Source: an uncultured Gemmataceae bacterium
GTDB lineage: Bacteria > Planctomycetota > Planctomycetia > Gemmatales > Gemmataceae
Assembly: GCA_937923405.1 (NCBI GenBank)
Contig: CALDUY010000002.1
Location: 1 to 64,000, forward strand
DNA: 64,000 nucleotides
Direction: 5' to 3'
Part shown: positions 29,295 to 39,170 of the stretch, one piece after another
How the letters are laid out: the number at the start of each line of letters is the position of its first letter
Position numbering within the stretch: position 1 is the stretch's first letter
The notes under the pieces: model-generated
Databases searched by the model: none
Seen by the model: the letters and a program-made list of their open reading frames with translations, nothing else
What the model was told of the DNA's origin: nothing
Made by a program: the position numbers and the translations under genes

Positions 29295-29324
29295 AACGGG
29301 AGATGTGTCGCGACATCTCCCGTT
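29295..29324 (-). terminator. Hairpin downstream of topA
   Basis: A perfect 12-base stem (AACGGGAGATGT at 29295-29306 and its complement at 29313-29324) with a 6-base loop, starting 38 bases past the topA stop. The following sequence on the minus strand is pyrimidine-rich rather than a pure T-run. Probable terminator. The rest of the 250-base gap up to the ECF gene shows nothing definite. Confidence 0.7.
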
Positions 29325-29362
29325 GAGGTAGGGTAGGCAGGGGAAGGACAACCGCCGAGGAG

Positions 29363-32218
29363 CTATTTCGACGCGATCTCGGTCTCGGCGAGTTGCTCCA
29401 GCACCTCGGGCGGCGCTTCCAGAACCCCCTTGCACTTGGGGTACTTGGCACAGCCCAAAAACCAGCCTTTGCGTCCCTGACGGGCCTTCATCGCTCCGCC
29501 GCACTCCGGACAGGTCTCGCGAATGTCGATTTGCGGCGTCGCTTTCTTCGGGGGCGGAGGCGGCAAGTTCAGCTGGTCGCGTAGCTCCTTGGTGAGCGCC
29601 TTGTAATTGCGACATTTCGGATAGGCGGTGCAGCCCAAGAATGGTCCACGTGGTCCCTTGCGGATGGCCATCGGTGAGTTGCACTTCTCGCAAGCGATCC
29701 CGAGGTCGGCGGGCTCGATCGGCTTGCCCTCGGCGTCCACGTCCTTGGCGTTCTTGCACTTGGGATACCCGGTGCAGGCCAGGAACGGGCCGCGTCGTCC
29801 GTCACGCAGTACCATCGGCTTGCCGCACTTCTCACAGGTGTACTCGGTCGGCTTGGCGGTCTGGATCGGCTTGCCGTCGGCGTCGATCTTCAGGTTGGTC
29901 TTGCACTCTGGATAGCCGGTGCAGCGTAAGTAGTCGCCCCAGCGACCGGTAACGCGCTCAAGGAGTTTGCTACAATTAGGACAGGTGAACTCGGTCAAAA
30001 CTGGTTCGGGTTTGGCTTCCTCGCCCTCGGTCGGCTTGATGTACTTGCAGCCATCCTTCCAGCCCGAGCAGCCGATGAAATTCCGCCCTGTCTTCTTGCT
30101 GAAGTTCTCGACAAGCGGCTTGCCACACTTGGGGCACAGTTCGCCAGTTTCTCGCCCGCGCTGGGTGGGCATGGCCTCCTCAGCCTTGGCCAGCGCCTCA
30201 GAGAACGGTCCCCAGAACTCATCCAGCACGGCTCGGTACGACAGCTTACCGGTCTCGATGTCGTCCAATTCCTCTTCAAAGTGAGAGGTAAATTTCAGAT
30301 TCATTATATCTGGAAAGTGTTCAACCAGCAGGTCGGTCACACGCTTGCCGATGTCCGTCGCGTGGAATTTGCGATCGCGCACCTCGATGTAGCCGCGTTC
30401 CGGCGACGTGATCTTGCTGATGATCGTGGCATAAGTACTCGGTCGACCGATTCCTTCGCTTTCCAGCTTCTTGATCAAGGAGCCTTCGTTGTAACGAGGC
30501 GGCGGTTTGGTGAAGTGCTGGCTGGCGACCAAATCGAGTCGATCCTGCAGCTGGTTGACCTGTAACGGAGGAAGCTCCGCCTCCTCTTGTTTGCCGCGCG
30601 GCATGACCCGCTGATAGCCCTCGAACTTCAACACACTGCCCGACGCCTTGAACAGGCCTTTCTTGTCGCCGCTAGTCGGCGTGGCCTCGACCTCGACACT
30701 GGTGACGGCGTAGACAGCGGGAGTCATTTGACTGGCGACAAAGCGTTGCCAGATCAACGTGTACAGTCGCAGTTGATCCCCGTGCAGCCCCAGTTGGGCC
30801 ACTCGCTCGGGAGTGTAGTGAACGTCGGTGGGGCGGATGGCCTCGTGAGCTTCTTGTGCCGACTTGCCCGAGCTGTAGACATTGGGAGTGGTCGGCAGAT
30901 AGTTGGCTCCGAACTGCTGATCGATGTAGCCGCGAACCGCCGTCATCGCTTCATTGCTGATGCGCGTGCTATCCGTGCGCATGTAGGTAATCAGGGCCAC
31001 CTGTCCTTCGCTGCCCAGAGGCACGCCTTCGTACAGACGCTGGGCCGTCTGCATAGTGCGCTGCGCCGTGAAATGGAGTCGGTTGGCCGCCTGCTGCTGC
31101 AGCGTGCTGGTGGTGAACGGTGGGTCGGGCCGACGGGAGCGATCCTTCTGTTCCAGCCGCGTTACAACGTAGCGTGCCGATTCCAGCAATCGGGCGACTT
31201 CCACGGCCTCGGGTTCGGTCTTGGGATCGAATTTGGCCCCGGCCCACTCGGCGAGTTCGGCCTGATAGGTGCCTTCGGGCAGAGTCTTGGCCTTTTCTTT
31301 CTTGGACTTGGTAGGCGAGCCGTCTTTCTCAGCAACGGCCGGCTCGCTGGTTAACTCGGCCTGGACGATCGACAACGGCTTGACGGCTAGTTGCACCGAT
31401 CCCTGAGGTGCTAGCAGCGCTGTGACTTTCCAGTATTCTTCGGGCTTGAACGCTTCGATCTCTCGTTCGCGATCGACCACCAAACGCAGAGCCACGGATT
31501 GAACGCGACCGGCACTAGAGCCGCGCGCCACCTTCCGACCCAGCAAGTTGCTGAGCGGATAGCCGACCACGCGATCCAATAGTCGACGCGCTTCTTGGGC
31601 CTGAACGCGATTCATGTTGATGCGTCCAGGATTAGCCAGGGCCTGTTGGACGGCGGAGCGAGTGATTTCGTTGAAGGCAACACGGAAGGTGTTCTCTTCA
31701 TCCAGCCCCAAAGCCTGCTCGATGTGCCAGGCAATCGCCTCGCCTTCACGGTCGGGGTCGGTGGCGAGGTAGACATTGGCGGCTTTGTTGGCTTCGCGCT
31801 TGAGTTCGGCGAGGATGTCCTTGGCCGAGCGCCGCCCCTTGGCCTTGCCCTCTTCGCGTTCCACGACGACGTAAGTGGGCACCCAGCCAGCCTCGATGTC
31901 AACACCGGCGACTCGCTCACCTTTCTTGCGGCGGCGCGGCAGATCGCGAACATGTCCATAACTAGCCAGGACGGTGAAGTTCGACCCGAGATACTTGTTG
32001 ATCGTCTTGGCCTTGGAGGGAGACTCGACGATGACGAGGTTATGGCCAGCCTTGGCCTTGCCGCCGACAGCTCGTGGCTTTTGGGTGAGGGCGGCTCCAT
32101 TAGGGACGGCGGCTGCGGGGGCTTTGGTTTTGCTGCTGGCCGCTCGAGGGCTGGTCTTTCGGGTCTTCGCCGGGGGAGTTACCCCGGATTCCCCTGCGGG
32201 CTTCTTGCGAGGTGGCAC
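29363..32218 (-). CDS. topA: DNA topoisomerase I with five C-terminal zinc ribbons
   Basis: A 951-residue type IA topoisomerase. A basic, disordered N-terminal extension of about 55 residues precedes the Toprim domain (LVIVESPSKAKTINKYLG; ATDPDREGEAIAWHI). The active-site Y412 lies in LITYMRTDSTRIS. At the C-terminus there are five zinc-ribbon repeats, each of CxxC...CxGYPxC type (beginning CPKCGKP, CPNCSKL, CEKCGKP, CEKCNSP, CPECGGA). The enzyme relaxes negative supercoils. E. coli TopA has three four-cysteine ribbons, so five is a richer tail. It is divergent from the PpiD-like gene. Confidence 0.96.
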   Translation of the reverse strand: MPPRKKPAGESGVTPPAKTRKTSPRAASSKTKAPAAAVPNGAALTQKPRAVGGKAKAGHNLVIVESPSKAKTINKYLGSNFTVLASYGHVRDLPRRRKKGERVAGVDIEAGWVPTYVVVEREEGKAKGRRSAKDILAELKREANKAANVYLATDPDREGEAIAWHIEQALGLDEENTFRVAFNEITRSAVQQALANPGRINMNRVQAQEARRLLDRVVGYPLSNLLGRKVARGSSAGRVQSVALRLVVDREREIEAFKPEEYWKVTALLAPQGSVQLAVKPLSIVQAELTSEPAVAEKDGSPTKSKKEKAKTLPEGTYQAELAEWAGAKFDPKTEPEAVEVARLLESARYVVTRLEQKDRSRRPDPPFTTSTLQQQAANRLHFTAQRTMQTAQRLYEGVPLGSEGQVALITYMRTDSTRISNEAMTAVRGYIDQQFGANYLPTTPNVYSSGKSAQEAHEAIRPTDVHYTPERVAQLGLHGDQLRLYTLIWQRFVASQMTPAVYAVTSVEVEATPTSGDKKGLFKASGSVLKFEGYQRVMPRGKQEEAELPPLQVNQLQDRLDLVASQHFTKPPPRYNEGSLIKKLESEGIGRPSTYATIISKITSPERGYIEVRDRKFHATDIGKRVTDLLVEHFPDIMNLKFTSHFEEELDDIETGKLSYRAVLDEFWGPFSEALAKAEEAMPTQRGRETGELCPKCGKPLVENFSKKTGRNFIGCSGWKDGCKYIKPTEGEEAKPEPVLTEFTCPNCSKLLERVTGRWGDYLRCTGYPECKTNLKIDADGKPIQTAKPTEYTCEKCGKPMVLRDGRRGPFLACTGYPKCKNAKDVDAEGKPIEPADLGIACEKCNSPMAIRKGPRGPFLGCTAYPKCRNYKALTKELRDQLNLPPPPPKKATPQIDIRETCPECGGAMKARQGRKGWFLGCAKYPKCKGVLEAPPEVLEQLAETEIASK

Positions 32219-32463
32219 TGCCTACTCCTGGTTGCGTCCTGGTTGCCTAGGGAAAACAAACGAAGCTGAGAGTGCCATCACACCCTCGCCCGTGCGGCGT
32301 GTTTTCCTGTCCTCGGGTTGCCGTTGTGTTGCGCCGCGGACTCGCTACAATCAGCAACTTGAGCGAAATCCGCATCTCACCCATACTATACGGGTGCGCC
32401 AGGTGTCAAGCCCGGCGAAGTTCTCTGGACCGTGACGGCGTCGAGCTAAACCGAGGACTGGTA

Positions 32464-35139
32464 ATGGCCTTCAATCCTTTCACATGGTTCCGCAAACATC
32501 AAAAAGTGATCTTCGCGGGATTGACTCTCCTGGTCATGTTCGTGTTCATCGGCTCCTTTGGCCGAGGCGATCTCTTCGACTGGCTGGCCCGTTCGTTTGG
32601 GCCGCGAGCCAGCGGCGAGACGGTCGCCACATTATATGGCAAGAAAATCCGCGAGAGTGAACTGGAACGGATTCGCGCCAATCGCAAGCTGGCCAATAAC
32701 TTCCTCTTTAGTCTCGCCCTGGAGAATCACGTCGAACGCTGTAAAAAACTGCTCGATGGCGAACTGAAAGAGACCGAAGCAGGCAATCCGCTCTCCGGAC
32801 TGCGCGACATCGTCAGCAAGGCCGAGGATCGCTACAAACGAACTGGGTTGTCCAACAGGCGCAGCGAGATCCAGCGCGCCTTGCGTGAACTAGATGCCTA
32901 CGCCGCTCGCGATGAGGTCAGCAACAATCCAGAACGTCTAAAACTGATTCGCGACGTGGCAACCATTCTTGGGTTTCAGTACTGGCTGGCAGGCGATCGG
33001 CAAATTCGCGAACTGCAACTGTATCTCCAGTCCGCCGCGGTTGGCAATCGCAATCGGGTATATCCCAGTTCGCTGTATTTTGGCGGCGGCACCGAGCCGG
33101 AAGAGATCCTCGACTTTTATTTGTGGAAACATCAAGCGGAGAAGCTCGGCATCCAACTCGCCTATCAGGATCTGCTCAATGAACTAAATAATGAAGCTGC
33201 TGGGATGAAGGTCTTTGAACCCAATTCGGTGTTCGAGAACCACCCTGCGGTCATTCGTTTTATGCAGATGCAATCGAGCATCTACACCACCAACGATCTG
33301 CTTGATGGCCTGCGCGATGAATTTCGTGTGGCGATGGCCCAATCGATTCTCCTCGGGGCCGAGTCCGGCGCACGAGCCTACCGTCAGGCGCTCGGTGCGT
33401 CCTACAGTCCCGCTCTGGCGACGCCCGACGAGTTTTATCAGTTCTTCCGCGATCATCGCACCACCCTCCGCGTGAAGATGCTCACCATTCCGGTATCGAG
33501 CTTCTTTGATCAAGTGCAGAGCAAGCCAACCGAGGAAGAACTGATCACGCGGTACAACCGCTTCAAGGATCAGGAGCCGCATCCCTACAGCCGCGATCCC
33601 GGCTTCAAGGATCCGCGCCGGATTCAGGTCGAGTACGTTCACGTCAGCCCCTCAGATCCGTACTACCAGGAGGCGGCCCAGGCCAAGCTCGGGCTGTGGG
33701 CCGCTGGAGTCGTTACCTCGGGCAAACCGTTTGAGGCGGCTATCTCGGTGTTAAGCGATCCGCTACGTCGCGAATATGAGCTGGACCGCACAGCCGGCGA
33801 CTCCGACTGGTTCACCAACAGTCGCGCCGATCTCTTGGCGATGGAGGAGCGCGAGAAGAAGCTACATTATACCAGTGTGATGCGGCCGGATGTGGTCACC
33901 GCCACCTTGGCCGGACAATCCACCGGATCGGCCATCAAGGCCCTGACCAATCTCTACGCCGTGGCGACCTGGCACGAGGTGAAAGCCAGCGCCAAGTTTA
34001 CCTTCACGCATCTGTTGGCCAGTGCCGAGCCGTCGAATCTCTTTGCCAACGCGACTTTGATCGCCGCTGCTCTCCCCGAGCCGCCCTCCTACAAACTCAT
34101 GGAGCCGCAGATTCGCAAGTCGGTGCTGGACAAACTGGCTCGTGACGAGATGAGCAAGAACTTGATGAACGCTCGTCAAGAGCTGCTCAAGCTCCGGAGT
34201 AAGCCCAAGGAAGCCAAGGAACTGCTGGTCAAAGCGGCCAAGCAGCAACAGTTCCAGTATCATGCCATGCCCGAGCCGATGACCCGCGATGAAATCATCG
34301 CTGCTCTGAAGAAAGGCAAGGATATCGGTTTGCAGCCACTGCAAGAGGCGTTCAAGAAATCATTCTTCACGCGCATGGAGCGACCCGAAGAGATGGTCAT
34401 GGTTCTCTTCGACGAGCGGGGGGGGACCTATTCGCCGCAACCCTTGCCCGTGATGGACGGCACACGTGAGGAGCAATTTCTCTTCTGGCGGACGCGAGAC
34501 ATCGAGTCTCGACCACGCGAATTTAGTAAGGTGCGTGCCGAGGTCGAGCAGGCCTGGAAGTTACAGCAGGCTCGCAAATTGGCCATTCAGACCGCCGAGA
34601 AGCTCGAAGAGCAGATCAACAAGTCGAACAAGAGCAAGGAGGACGCGGTCGCCTTTTTGCAGCAGCAGAAGTTCGGTCCGCTCTTCGAGTTGGACGACAT
34701 CGCTCGGCTGAATCCGCCGCGCGAAGTCCATGCCTTGCCTCAGACGGAGTATCGTCCCTATCAGGTGCCGGAGGACAAGCAGAGCTTCCTAGAATATCCT
34801 CCCAGCGACATGGCCAAGCAACTGATGACGTTGACCCGACCTGGTCAGGCTACGGTCATCGTTGATCAACCCGGACGTAATGTCTACGTCGCGGTCTTGC
34901 TCGAACGCACCGAACCGACGCTGCAGGATTTCAAACGGATCTACTCGCGCACGCCGGAGAACGACTCGCTGTACTCGCTGTTCTTGATGCAGAGACGGAG
35001 CGACTACGTCCAGTCGGTGCTGGAGCAGATGCGCCGCGAAGCCGTCAACAACGCTCCGGATGCGTTGACCCGCGAGGGGCGATTCCGCATTCCTGAGTCG
35101 ATCCGCCGTGAGGGCATATATCGCGACGAAGAGTCGTAA
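32464..35139 (+). CDS. SurA/PpiD-like membrane-anchored peptidyl-prolyl isomerase family protein
   Basis: An 891-residue protein. MAFNPFTWFRKHQKVIFAGL begins a single N-terminal membrane anchor (about residues 15-33), as in PpiD, with the bulk expected in the periplasm. The body is helix-rich with repeated SurA_N-like segments (KKIRESELERIRANRKLANN; PTEEELITRYNRFKDQEPHP) and ends with FKRIYSRTPENDSLYSLF. PpiD/SurA proteins chaperone exported proteins; I do not see a convincing canonical rotamase core, so a pure chaperone role is possible. ATG 32464 with GAGGAC upstream is preferred; the open frame back to 32272 is not protein-like. Confidence 0.75.
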   Translation: MAFNPFTWFRKHQKVIFAGLTLLVMFVFIGSFGRGDLFDWLARSFGPRASGETVATLYGKKIRESELERIRANRKLANNFLFSLALENHVERCKKLLDGELKETEAGNPLSGLRDIVSKAEDRYKRTGLSNRRSEIQRALRELDAYAARDEVSNNPERLKLIRDVATILGFQYWLAGDRQIRELQLYLQSAAVGNRNRVYPSSLYFGGGTEPEEILDFYLWKHQAEKLGIQLAYQDLLNELNNEAAGMKVFEPNSVFENHPAVIRFMQMQSSIYTTNDLLDGLRDEFRVAMAQSILLGAESGARAYRQALGASYSPALATPDEFYQFFRDHRTTLRVKMLTIPVSSFFDQVQSKPTEEELITRYNRFKDQEPHPYSRDPGFKDPRRIQVEYVHVSPSDPYYQEAAQAKLGLWAAGVVTSGKPFEAAISVLSDPLRREYELDRTAGDSDWFTNSRADLLAMEEREKKLHYTSVMRPDVVTATLAGQSTGSAIKALTNLYAVATWHEVKASAKFTFTHLLASAEPSNLFANATLIAAALPEPPSYKLMEPQIRKSVLDKLARDEMSKNLMNARQELLKLRSKPKEAKELLVKAAKQQQFQYHAMPEPMTRDEIIAALKKGKDIGLQPLQEAFKKSFFTRMERPEEMVMVLFDERGGTYSPQPLPVMDGTREEQFLFWRTRDIESRPREFSKVRAEVEQAWKLQQARKLAIQTAEKLEEQINKSNKSKEDAVAFLQQQKFGPLFELDDIARLNPPREVHALPQTEYRPYQVPEDKQSFLEYPPSDMAKQLMTLTRPGQATVIVDQPGRNVYVAVLLERTEPTLQDFKRIYSRTPENDSLYSLFLMQRRSDYVQSVLEQMRREAVNNAPDALTREGRFRIPESIRREGIYRDEES

Positions 35140-35211
35140 TAAGACCGCAGCCTCGTGGCTGCTTGTGCTTCGTGAGCAAAAAGCTGTGTCGAGGGAAAAG
35201 CGATCCCGCGC

Positions 35212-36132
35212 ATGTGGTATCTGCTGCGACTGACGAACCAACTCGCCGAGGGGATCGCTCGACTTGCTCCGGAGCGTCGGCAGCGGCACACGCGCTATCT
35301 GCTGGCGTCGCTCAACCCCGATGGCGGCTTCTCGGGGCGCGAAGGCGGTTCGGACTTGTACTACACTGGCTTCGCCCTGCGTGGCTTAGCTGTGCTAGAC
35401 GCGCTGTCGCCGAAACTCTGCGAGCAGGCAGCCGGCTTCCTCCGCTCCAGCATGCGTCAGCAAGCCTCGGTGATCGACCTGTTCTCGCTGTTGTACTCAG
35501 CCCTGCTGGTCCACGCTGGAGGGGGGCCGAACATCTTCGCCGACAGTCCGTCCGACTGGCCAGAGCGTGTCGTCGAAGTTCTGGAGAGTTTTCGCACCCC
35601 TGATGGAGGTTATGCTAAGGGACCGGGCGGCAAGGATGGTAGCACCTATCACTCGTTTCTGGTGGCGTTGTGCTACGAACTGCTGGGCCGCAAGCTACCC
35701 GCGCCGGAATGCGCCGTCGCGTTTGTGCTGTCGCGCCGGCGCGAGGATGGCGGCTTCGTCGAGATGGCCCCCATGCGCAAGTCGGGCACCAACCCGACAG
35801 CGGCAGGCGTGGGCTTACTGCAACTGGTCGCGCCGGAGATCCTCGACGAGGTGCGTGACGGCGTGATCGAGCTTTTGTGCCAATCGCCTTCGGTCGAGGG
35901 CGGACTACGCGCCAATTTGCGTGTGCCGTTGGCCGACCTGCTGTCGACGTTCACCGGAGCCTGGACGTTGGCCGAGCTGGGGGCTCTGGATCGACTGGAC
36001 CGTACGGAGCTACGGCACTACGCCGAGGCCGCCGAGCATGCCCAGGGCGGCTTCCACGGCGGACTGTGGGACAGCGGTGTCGATGTCGAGTACACCTTCT
36101 ACGGGCTAGGCGTGCTGGGACTGGTGAGCTGA
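35212..36132 (+). CDS. Prenyltransferase beta-subunit-like alpha/alpha-toroid protein lacking zinc ligands
   Basis: A 306-residue protein made of toroid repeats with the DGGFSG, DGGYAKGP, DGGFVE and QGGFHGG turns of the prenyltransferase/squalene-oxidase repeat. Its layout follows Rab geranylgeranyltransferase beta. In that family zinc is held by Asp, Cys (DVCYS) and His (DPFHT); here the matching places read ADLLST and DVEYTF, so the Asp remains but Cys and His are replaced. Zinc-dependent thiol prenylation is therefore doubtful. A terpene-binding or structural role is possible. It follows the PpiD-like gene by 72 bases, likely the same operon. Confidence 0.8.
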   Translation: MWYLLRLTNQLAEGIARLAPERRQRHTRYLLASLNPDGGFSGREGGSDLYYTGFALRGLAVLDALSPKLCEQAAGFLRSSMRQQASVIDLFSLLYSALLVHAGGGPNIFADSPSDWPERVVEVLESFRTPDGGYAKGPGGKDGSTYHSFLVALCYELLGRKLPAPECAVAFVLSRRREDGGFVEMAPMRKSGTNPTAAGVGLLQLVAPEILDEVRDGVIELLCQSPSVEGGLRANLRVPLADLLSTFTGAWTLAELGALDRLDRTELRHYAEAAEHAQGGFHGGLWDSGVDVEYTFYGLGVLGLVS

Positions 36133-36143
36133 ACCAGCTTTTT

Positions 36144-36187
36144 CGACAGAGATTACAGAGGAGTTTGACGATCTGTAATCTCTGTCG
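36144..36187. terminator. Perfect 15-bp hairpin between convergent genes
   Basis: CGACAGAGATTACAG (36144-36158) pairs perfectly with 36173-36187, with a 14-base loop. It sits 11 bases past the toroid gene stop and 19 bases past the end of the EF-G-like gene on the other strand. A probable bidirectional terminator or small palindromic element. Confidence 0.75.
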
Positions 36188-36206
36188 GAGGGAGGGGCGG
36201 CAACCT

Positions 36207-38339
36207 TTACTCGTCCTCGTCGGCGGCGAGTTTGGCGCTCTTGACGATCTGCTGTTGCACGTTGCCCGGTACCTGGTCGTAGTGGCTGAACTCCATCGAG
36301 TACGAGCCGGATCCCTGCGTGATGCTGTCCAGGCTGGCTTTGTAGCGAGTCATTTCTGCCAAAGGCGCAGTGCCGATGATCACCGTCAGATCGCCCGGCA
36401 GGCTGTCTTGATTCTCGATGCGGCCGCGCTTCGTGTTCAGGTCGCCCAGAATCGCCCCGGTGTACTTCGATGGCACCGTTACCTCAATATGCACGATCGG
36501 TTCCAGCAAGACCGGCTTGGCCGAGAGAAAGGCTTGCTTGAAGGCCAGCCGACTAGCGATTTTGAAGGCGGCTTCCGAGCTATCCACGTCGTGATACTTG
36601 CCGAAGTAAACTTCGACGCAGACATCCTGAATGCGATACCCCGCCAAGGCACCGCGTTCGAGCAACTCTTTACAACCCTTCTCCACCGCTGGGATGAACT
36701 GGTTGGGAATGGTGCCGCCGACTATGGTATCGACGAAGCCGAAGTTGTGTTCTGGATCGTAGCGGCAGTAGTCCTCTCGCATCTTCTCGAATCGCGACTT
36801 GTTGGCGAACTCCGCGAAGAACTGTTCCTTAGTCTTGATGCTCCGCGGCAAGGGATAGACGCGCATGTGAACTTCGCCGAACTGGCCACGACCGCCGGAC
36901 TGCTTTTTGTGCCGGTAGTTCCCTTCGCCGTTGGTCACGATTGTCTCGCGGTAGGGGATCTTCGGCTCATGAGTAACGATCTCCAGATTGAAGCGGCGAC
37001 GGAGACGTTCTTGCATGACGTCCAGATGCAACTGACTCATCCCGGTGATGACCATCTCGTTGGTCTGGGTGTCGCGAGTGACTTTGAAGGTCGGATCCTC
37101 GTTGGCGATCTTGGCCAGACTCCCGGAGATTTTCTGTTCATCGCCACGCGCCTTGGGCTGAACGGCCAAGCCGAACAGCGGCGTGGGAAAGGTTGGTCGT
37201 TCCAGGTGCAAGGGATGAGCCGTCGTGCCGAGAGCATCGCCGATGTGCAGGTCTTCGAGTTTGGAGACAGCGACGATGTCGCCGGCGACGGCATCCTGAA
37301 TGGCGGTGGACTTGTTGCCCTGCATTTTCATCAGGCCGCCGGGCCGCCCGCCACGCTCCGTCTCCGCCGAGATCAGCTGTTGATCGGCGCGATAGGTGCC
37401 GTTGAACAGACGCAAAAAGCTTAGATTGCCGACGAACTTGTCGGAGACATTCTTGAAGACCTGAGCGACCAGTTCCCCGGAGGAATCGTTCGTCAGGGTG
37501 ACTTCTTCGCCGCTCTTTTTGTGGGCGATGCGCGGTTTGCCCTGGATAGGGTTCAAGGCATAGGTGGCCAGAGCATCAAGCAGTTCGGGCACACCGAGGT
37601 TCTTCTTCGCCGAGGTGCAGAAGACGGGAATGATCGAACCAGCGGCCAACGCGCGAGGCAGGGTGGCGGCCAACTCCTCCAGCGAGATGGTGCCCTCGTT
37701 GAGATATTTTTCCATCATCGCTTCATCGACTTCGATGATAGCGTCGATGAGCTGAGACTTGGCGGCAGCCAGGTCGACGGGGCATCCAGGAGCGTTGCCA
37801 GTGTGCAACACGTTGACCACGCCAGAACAGCCTGGTCCAGGGCTGACCGGCGCGTTGAACAGCACGCAGTTTTTGCCGAAGGTATCGCGAACCGCCTGGT
37901 AGACGTCGAGAAAGCGGACGTTGTCGGCATCAATCTTGTTAATGATGATCCAGCGCGACAGGCCGCGGCGAGTTGCCTCATTGAACATGCGCCGTGTGTT
38001 GACTTCCACGCCGGTGACCGCCGACACCACGATCGCGACCGTCTCGACGGCGGAGAGCGCGCCGAGGGCATTGCCGACGAAATCCGGTGCGCCGGGGGTG
38101 TCGAGTAGATTGATGTGCTTGCCTAGATGATTTAGATGAAGGACACTGGTATCGATGGAGAAGCGGTGCTGCTTTTCTTCTTCGTCAAAGTCGGAAACGC
38201 TGGAGTTCTCATCGACACTGCCTTTGCGATCGACTGCTTTAGCCTGGAATAACAGGGCGTCGGCAAGCGAAGTCTTGCCCGACGCCCTATGTCCCGCCAG
38301 GGCGAGATTCCTGATGTCCTCGGTCTTGTACTTCGACAT
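36207..38339 (-). CDS. Elongation factor G-like GTPase (paralogue)
   Basis: A 710-residue translational GTPase. G1 is GHRASGKTSL (about 16-25), G3 is DTPG, G4 is NKID; the C-terminal EF-G domains IV and V are present (GGRGQFGEVHMRVYPLP; EPIVHIEVTVPSKYTGAILG). The shortened spacing and G1 variant fit the EF-G-like (FusA2-type) proteins rather than the main FusA. Their role differs between species: ribosome recycling, stress translation or none proven. It lies 111 bases downstream of hisA on the same strand. The elongation assignment should not be assumed. Confidence 0.88.
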   Translation of the reverse strand: MSKYKTEDIRNLALAGHRASGKTSLADALLFQAKAVDRKGSVDENSSVSDFDEEEKQHRFSIDTSVLHLNHLGKHINLLDTPGAPDFVGNALGALSAVETVAIVVSAVTGVEVNTRRMFNEATRRGLSRWIIINKIDADNVRFLDVYQAVRDTFGKNCVLFNAPVSPGPGCSGVVNVLHTGNAPGCPVDLAAAKSQLIDAIIEVDEAMMEKYLNEGTISLEELAATLPRALAAGSIIPVFCTSAKKNLGVPELLDALATYALNPIQGKPRIAHKKSGEEVTLTNDSSGELVAQVFKNVSDKFVGNLSFLRLFNGTYRADQQLISAETERGGRPGGLMKMQGNKSTAIQDAVAGDIVAVSKLEDLHIGDALGTTAHPLHLERPTFPTPLFGLAVQPKARGDEQKISGSLAKIANEDPTFKVTRDTQTNEMVITGMSQLHLDVMQERLRRRFNLEIVTHEPKIPYRETIVTNGEGNYRHKKQSGGRGQFGEVHMRVYPLPRSIKTKEQFFAEFANKSRFEKMREDYCRYDPEHNFGFVDTIVGGTIPNQFIPAVEKGCKELLERGALAGYRIQDVCVEVYFGKYHDVDSSEAAFKIASRLAFKQAFLSAKPVLLEPIVHIEVTVPSKYTGAILGDLNTKRGRIENQDSLPGDLTVIIGTAPLAEMTRYKASLDSITQGSGSYSMEFSHYDQVPGNVQQQIVKSAKLAADEDE

Positions 38340-38450
38340 GGGAGAGGTCTCCTGTTAGCAAGGCCTGAAGGATGAAGGAGCAAGGAGGAATCAAGAGATG
38401 CCCTGGTGAAACCTCCTCTCCTCGGACCTTCCGAGTTCTTCCTACATCCC

Positions 38451-39170
38451 TCATCCTTTCGAGAAACGAGTGATGGCTTCGTGCAAGTCGATGCGGCCTT
38501 CGTACAAGGCACGGCCGATGATGCAACCGTCGATGCCGGCCTCGGCGAGGCAGGCGACATCGTCTAACGTGGTAATACCTCCCGAAGCGATAACGGGGAT
38601 GGGATGGGCGTCCCGAGCCAGCTCCACCGTCGCCTCAACATTGGGGCCTTGTAGCATGCCGTCTTTACTGATGTCGGTGTAGATGATGGCCGGCAACGCG
38701 CAACCCTGGAACTGCTGGACCAGATCCACGGCTAGCAGCTCTGACTCGCGCAGCCAGCCTTCAGTGACGACCCGGCCATTACGGGCATCAACTCCCAAGG
38801 CGATCTGATTGGGGAAGCGTTCACACATCGCGCGGACCCACGGCGGGTCTTGCAGCGCGCGTGTCCCCAAGATGATACGCCGAACGCCCCAGCCCAGCGC
38901 GGTTTCCAGATGCGATTCCTCGCGAAGACCGCCACCGAGCTGGCAAGGCAGACCGGTGGCATCGAGAATCCGGCGGATGGCATCGCCATTGACTGGGCGG
39001 CCTTCGCGTGCACCGTCGAGATCAACCAGATGCAAAAAAGTGGCCCCGGCGGCGGCCCAGCGACGTGCGACCTCGACGGGATCGCCGAACACCGTCTCCT
39101 GAGCATAATCGCCCTGTCGGAGCCGAACGCTTTGCCCGCCACGGAGGTCGATGGCCGGGTAGATTCGCAC
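38451..39170 (-). CDS. hisA: HisA, phosphoribosylformimino-AICAR ribotide isomerase
   Basis: A 239-residue (beta/alpha)8 barrel. The catalytic aspartates are in YPAIDLRGG (residues 4-12) and in IYTDISKDGM, and VIASGGITTLDD closes the phosphate site. HisA carries out the fourth step of histidine synthesis (ProFAR to PRFAR). Full normal length. No other his genes are in the window, so the pathway is dispersed, as is common in planctomycetes. Confidence 0.96.
   Translation of the reverse strand: MRIYPAIDLRGGQSVRLRQGDYAQETVFGDPVEVARRWAAAGATFLHLVDLDGAREGRPVNGDAIRRILDATGLPCQLGGGLREESHLETALGWGVRRIILGTRALQDPPWVRAMCERFPNQIALGVDARNGRVVTEGWLRESELLAVDLVQQFQGCALPAIIYTDISKDGMLQGPNVEATVELARDAHPIPVIASGGITTLDDVACLAEAGIDGCIIGRALYEGRIDLHEAITRFSKG

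Noticed and set aside
35877-37424. A 515-codon forward ORF across the toroid gene end and the EF-G-like gene
   Set aside because: It is an antisense shadow of a conserved GTPase and shows no family features.
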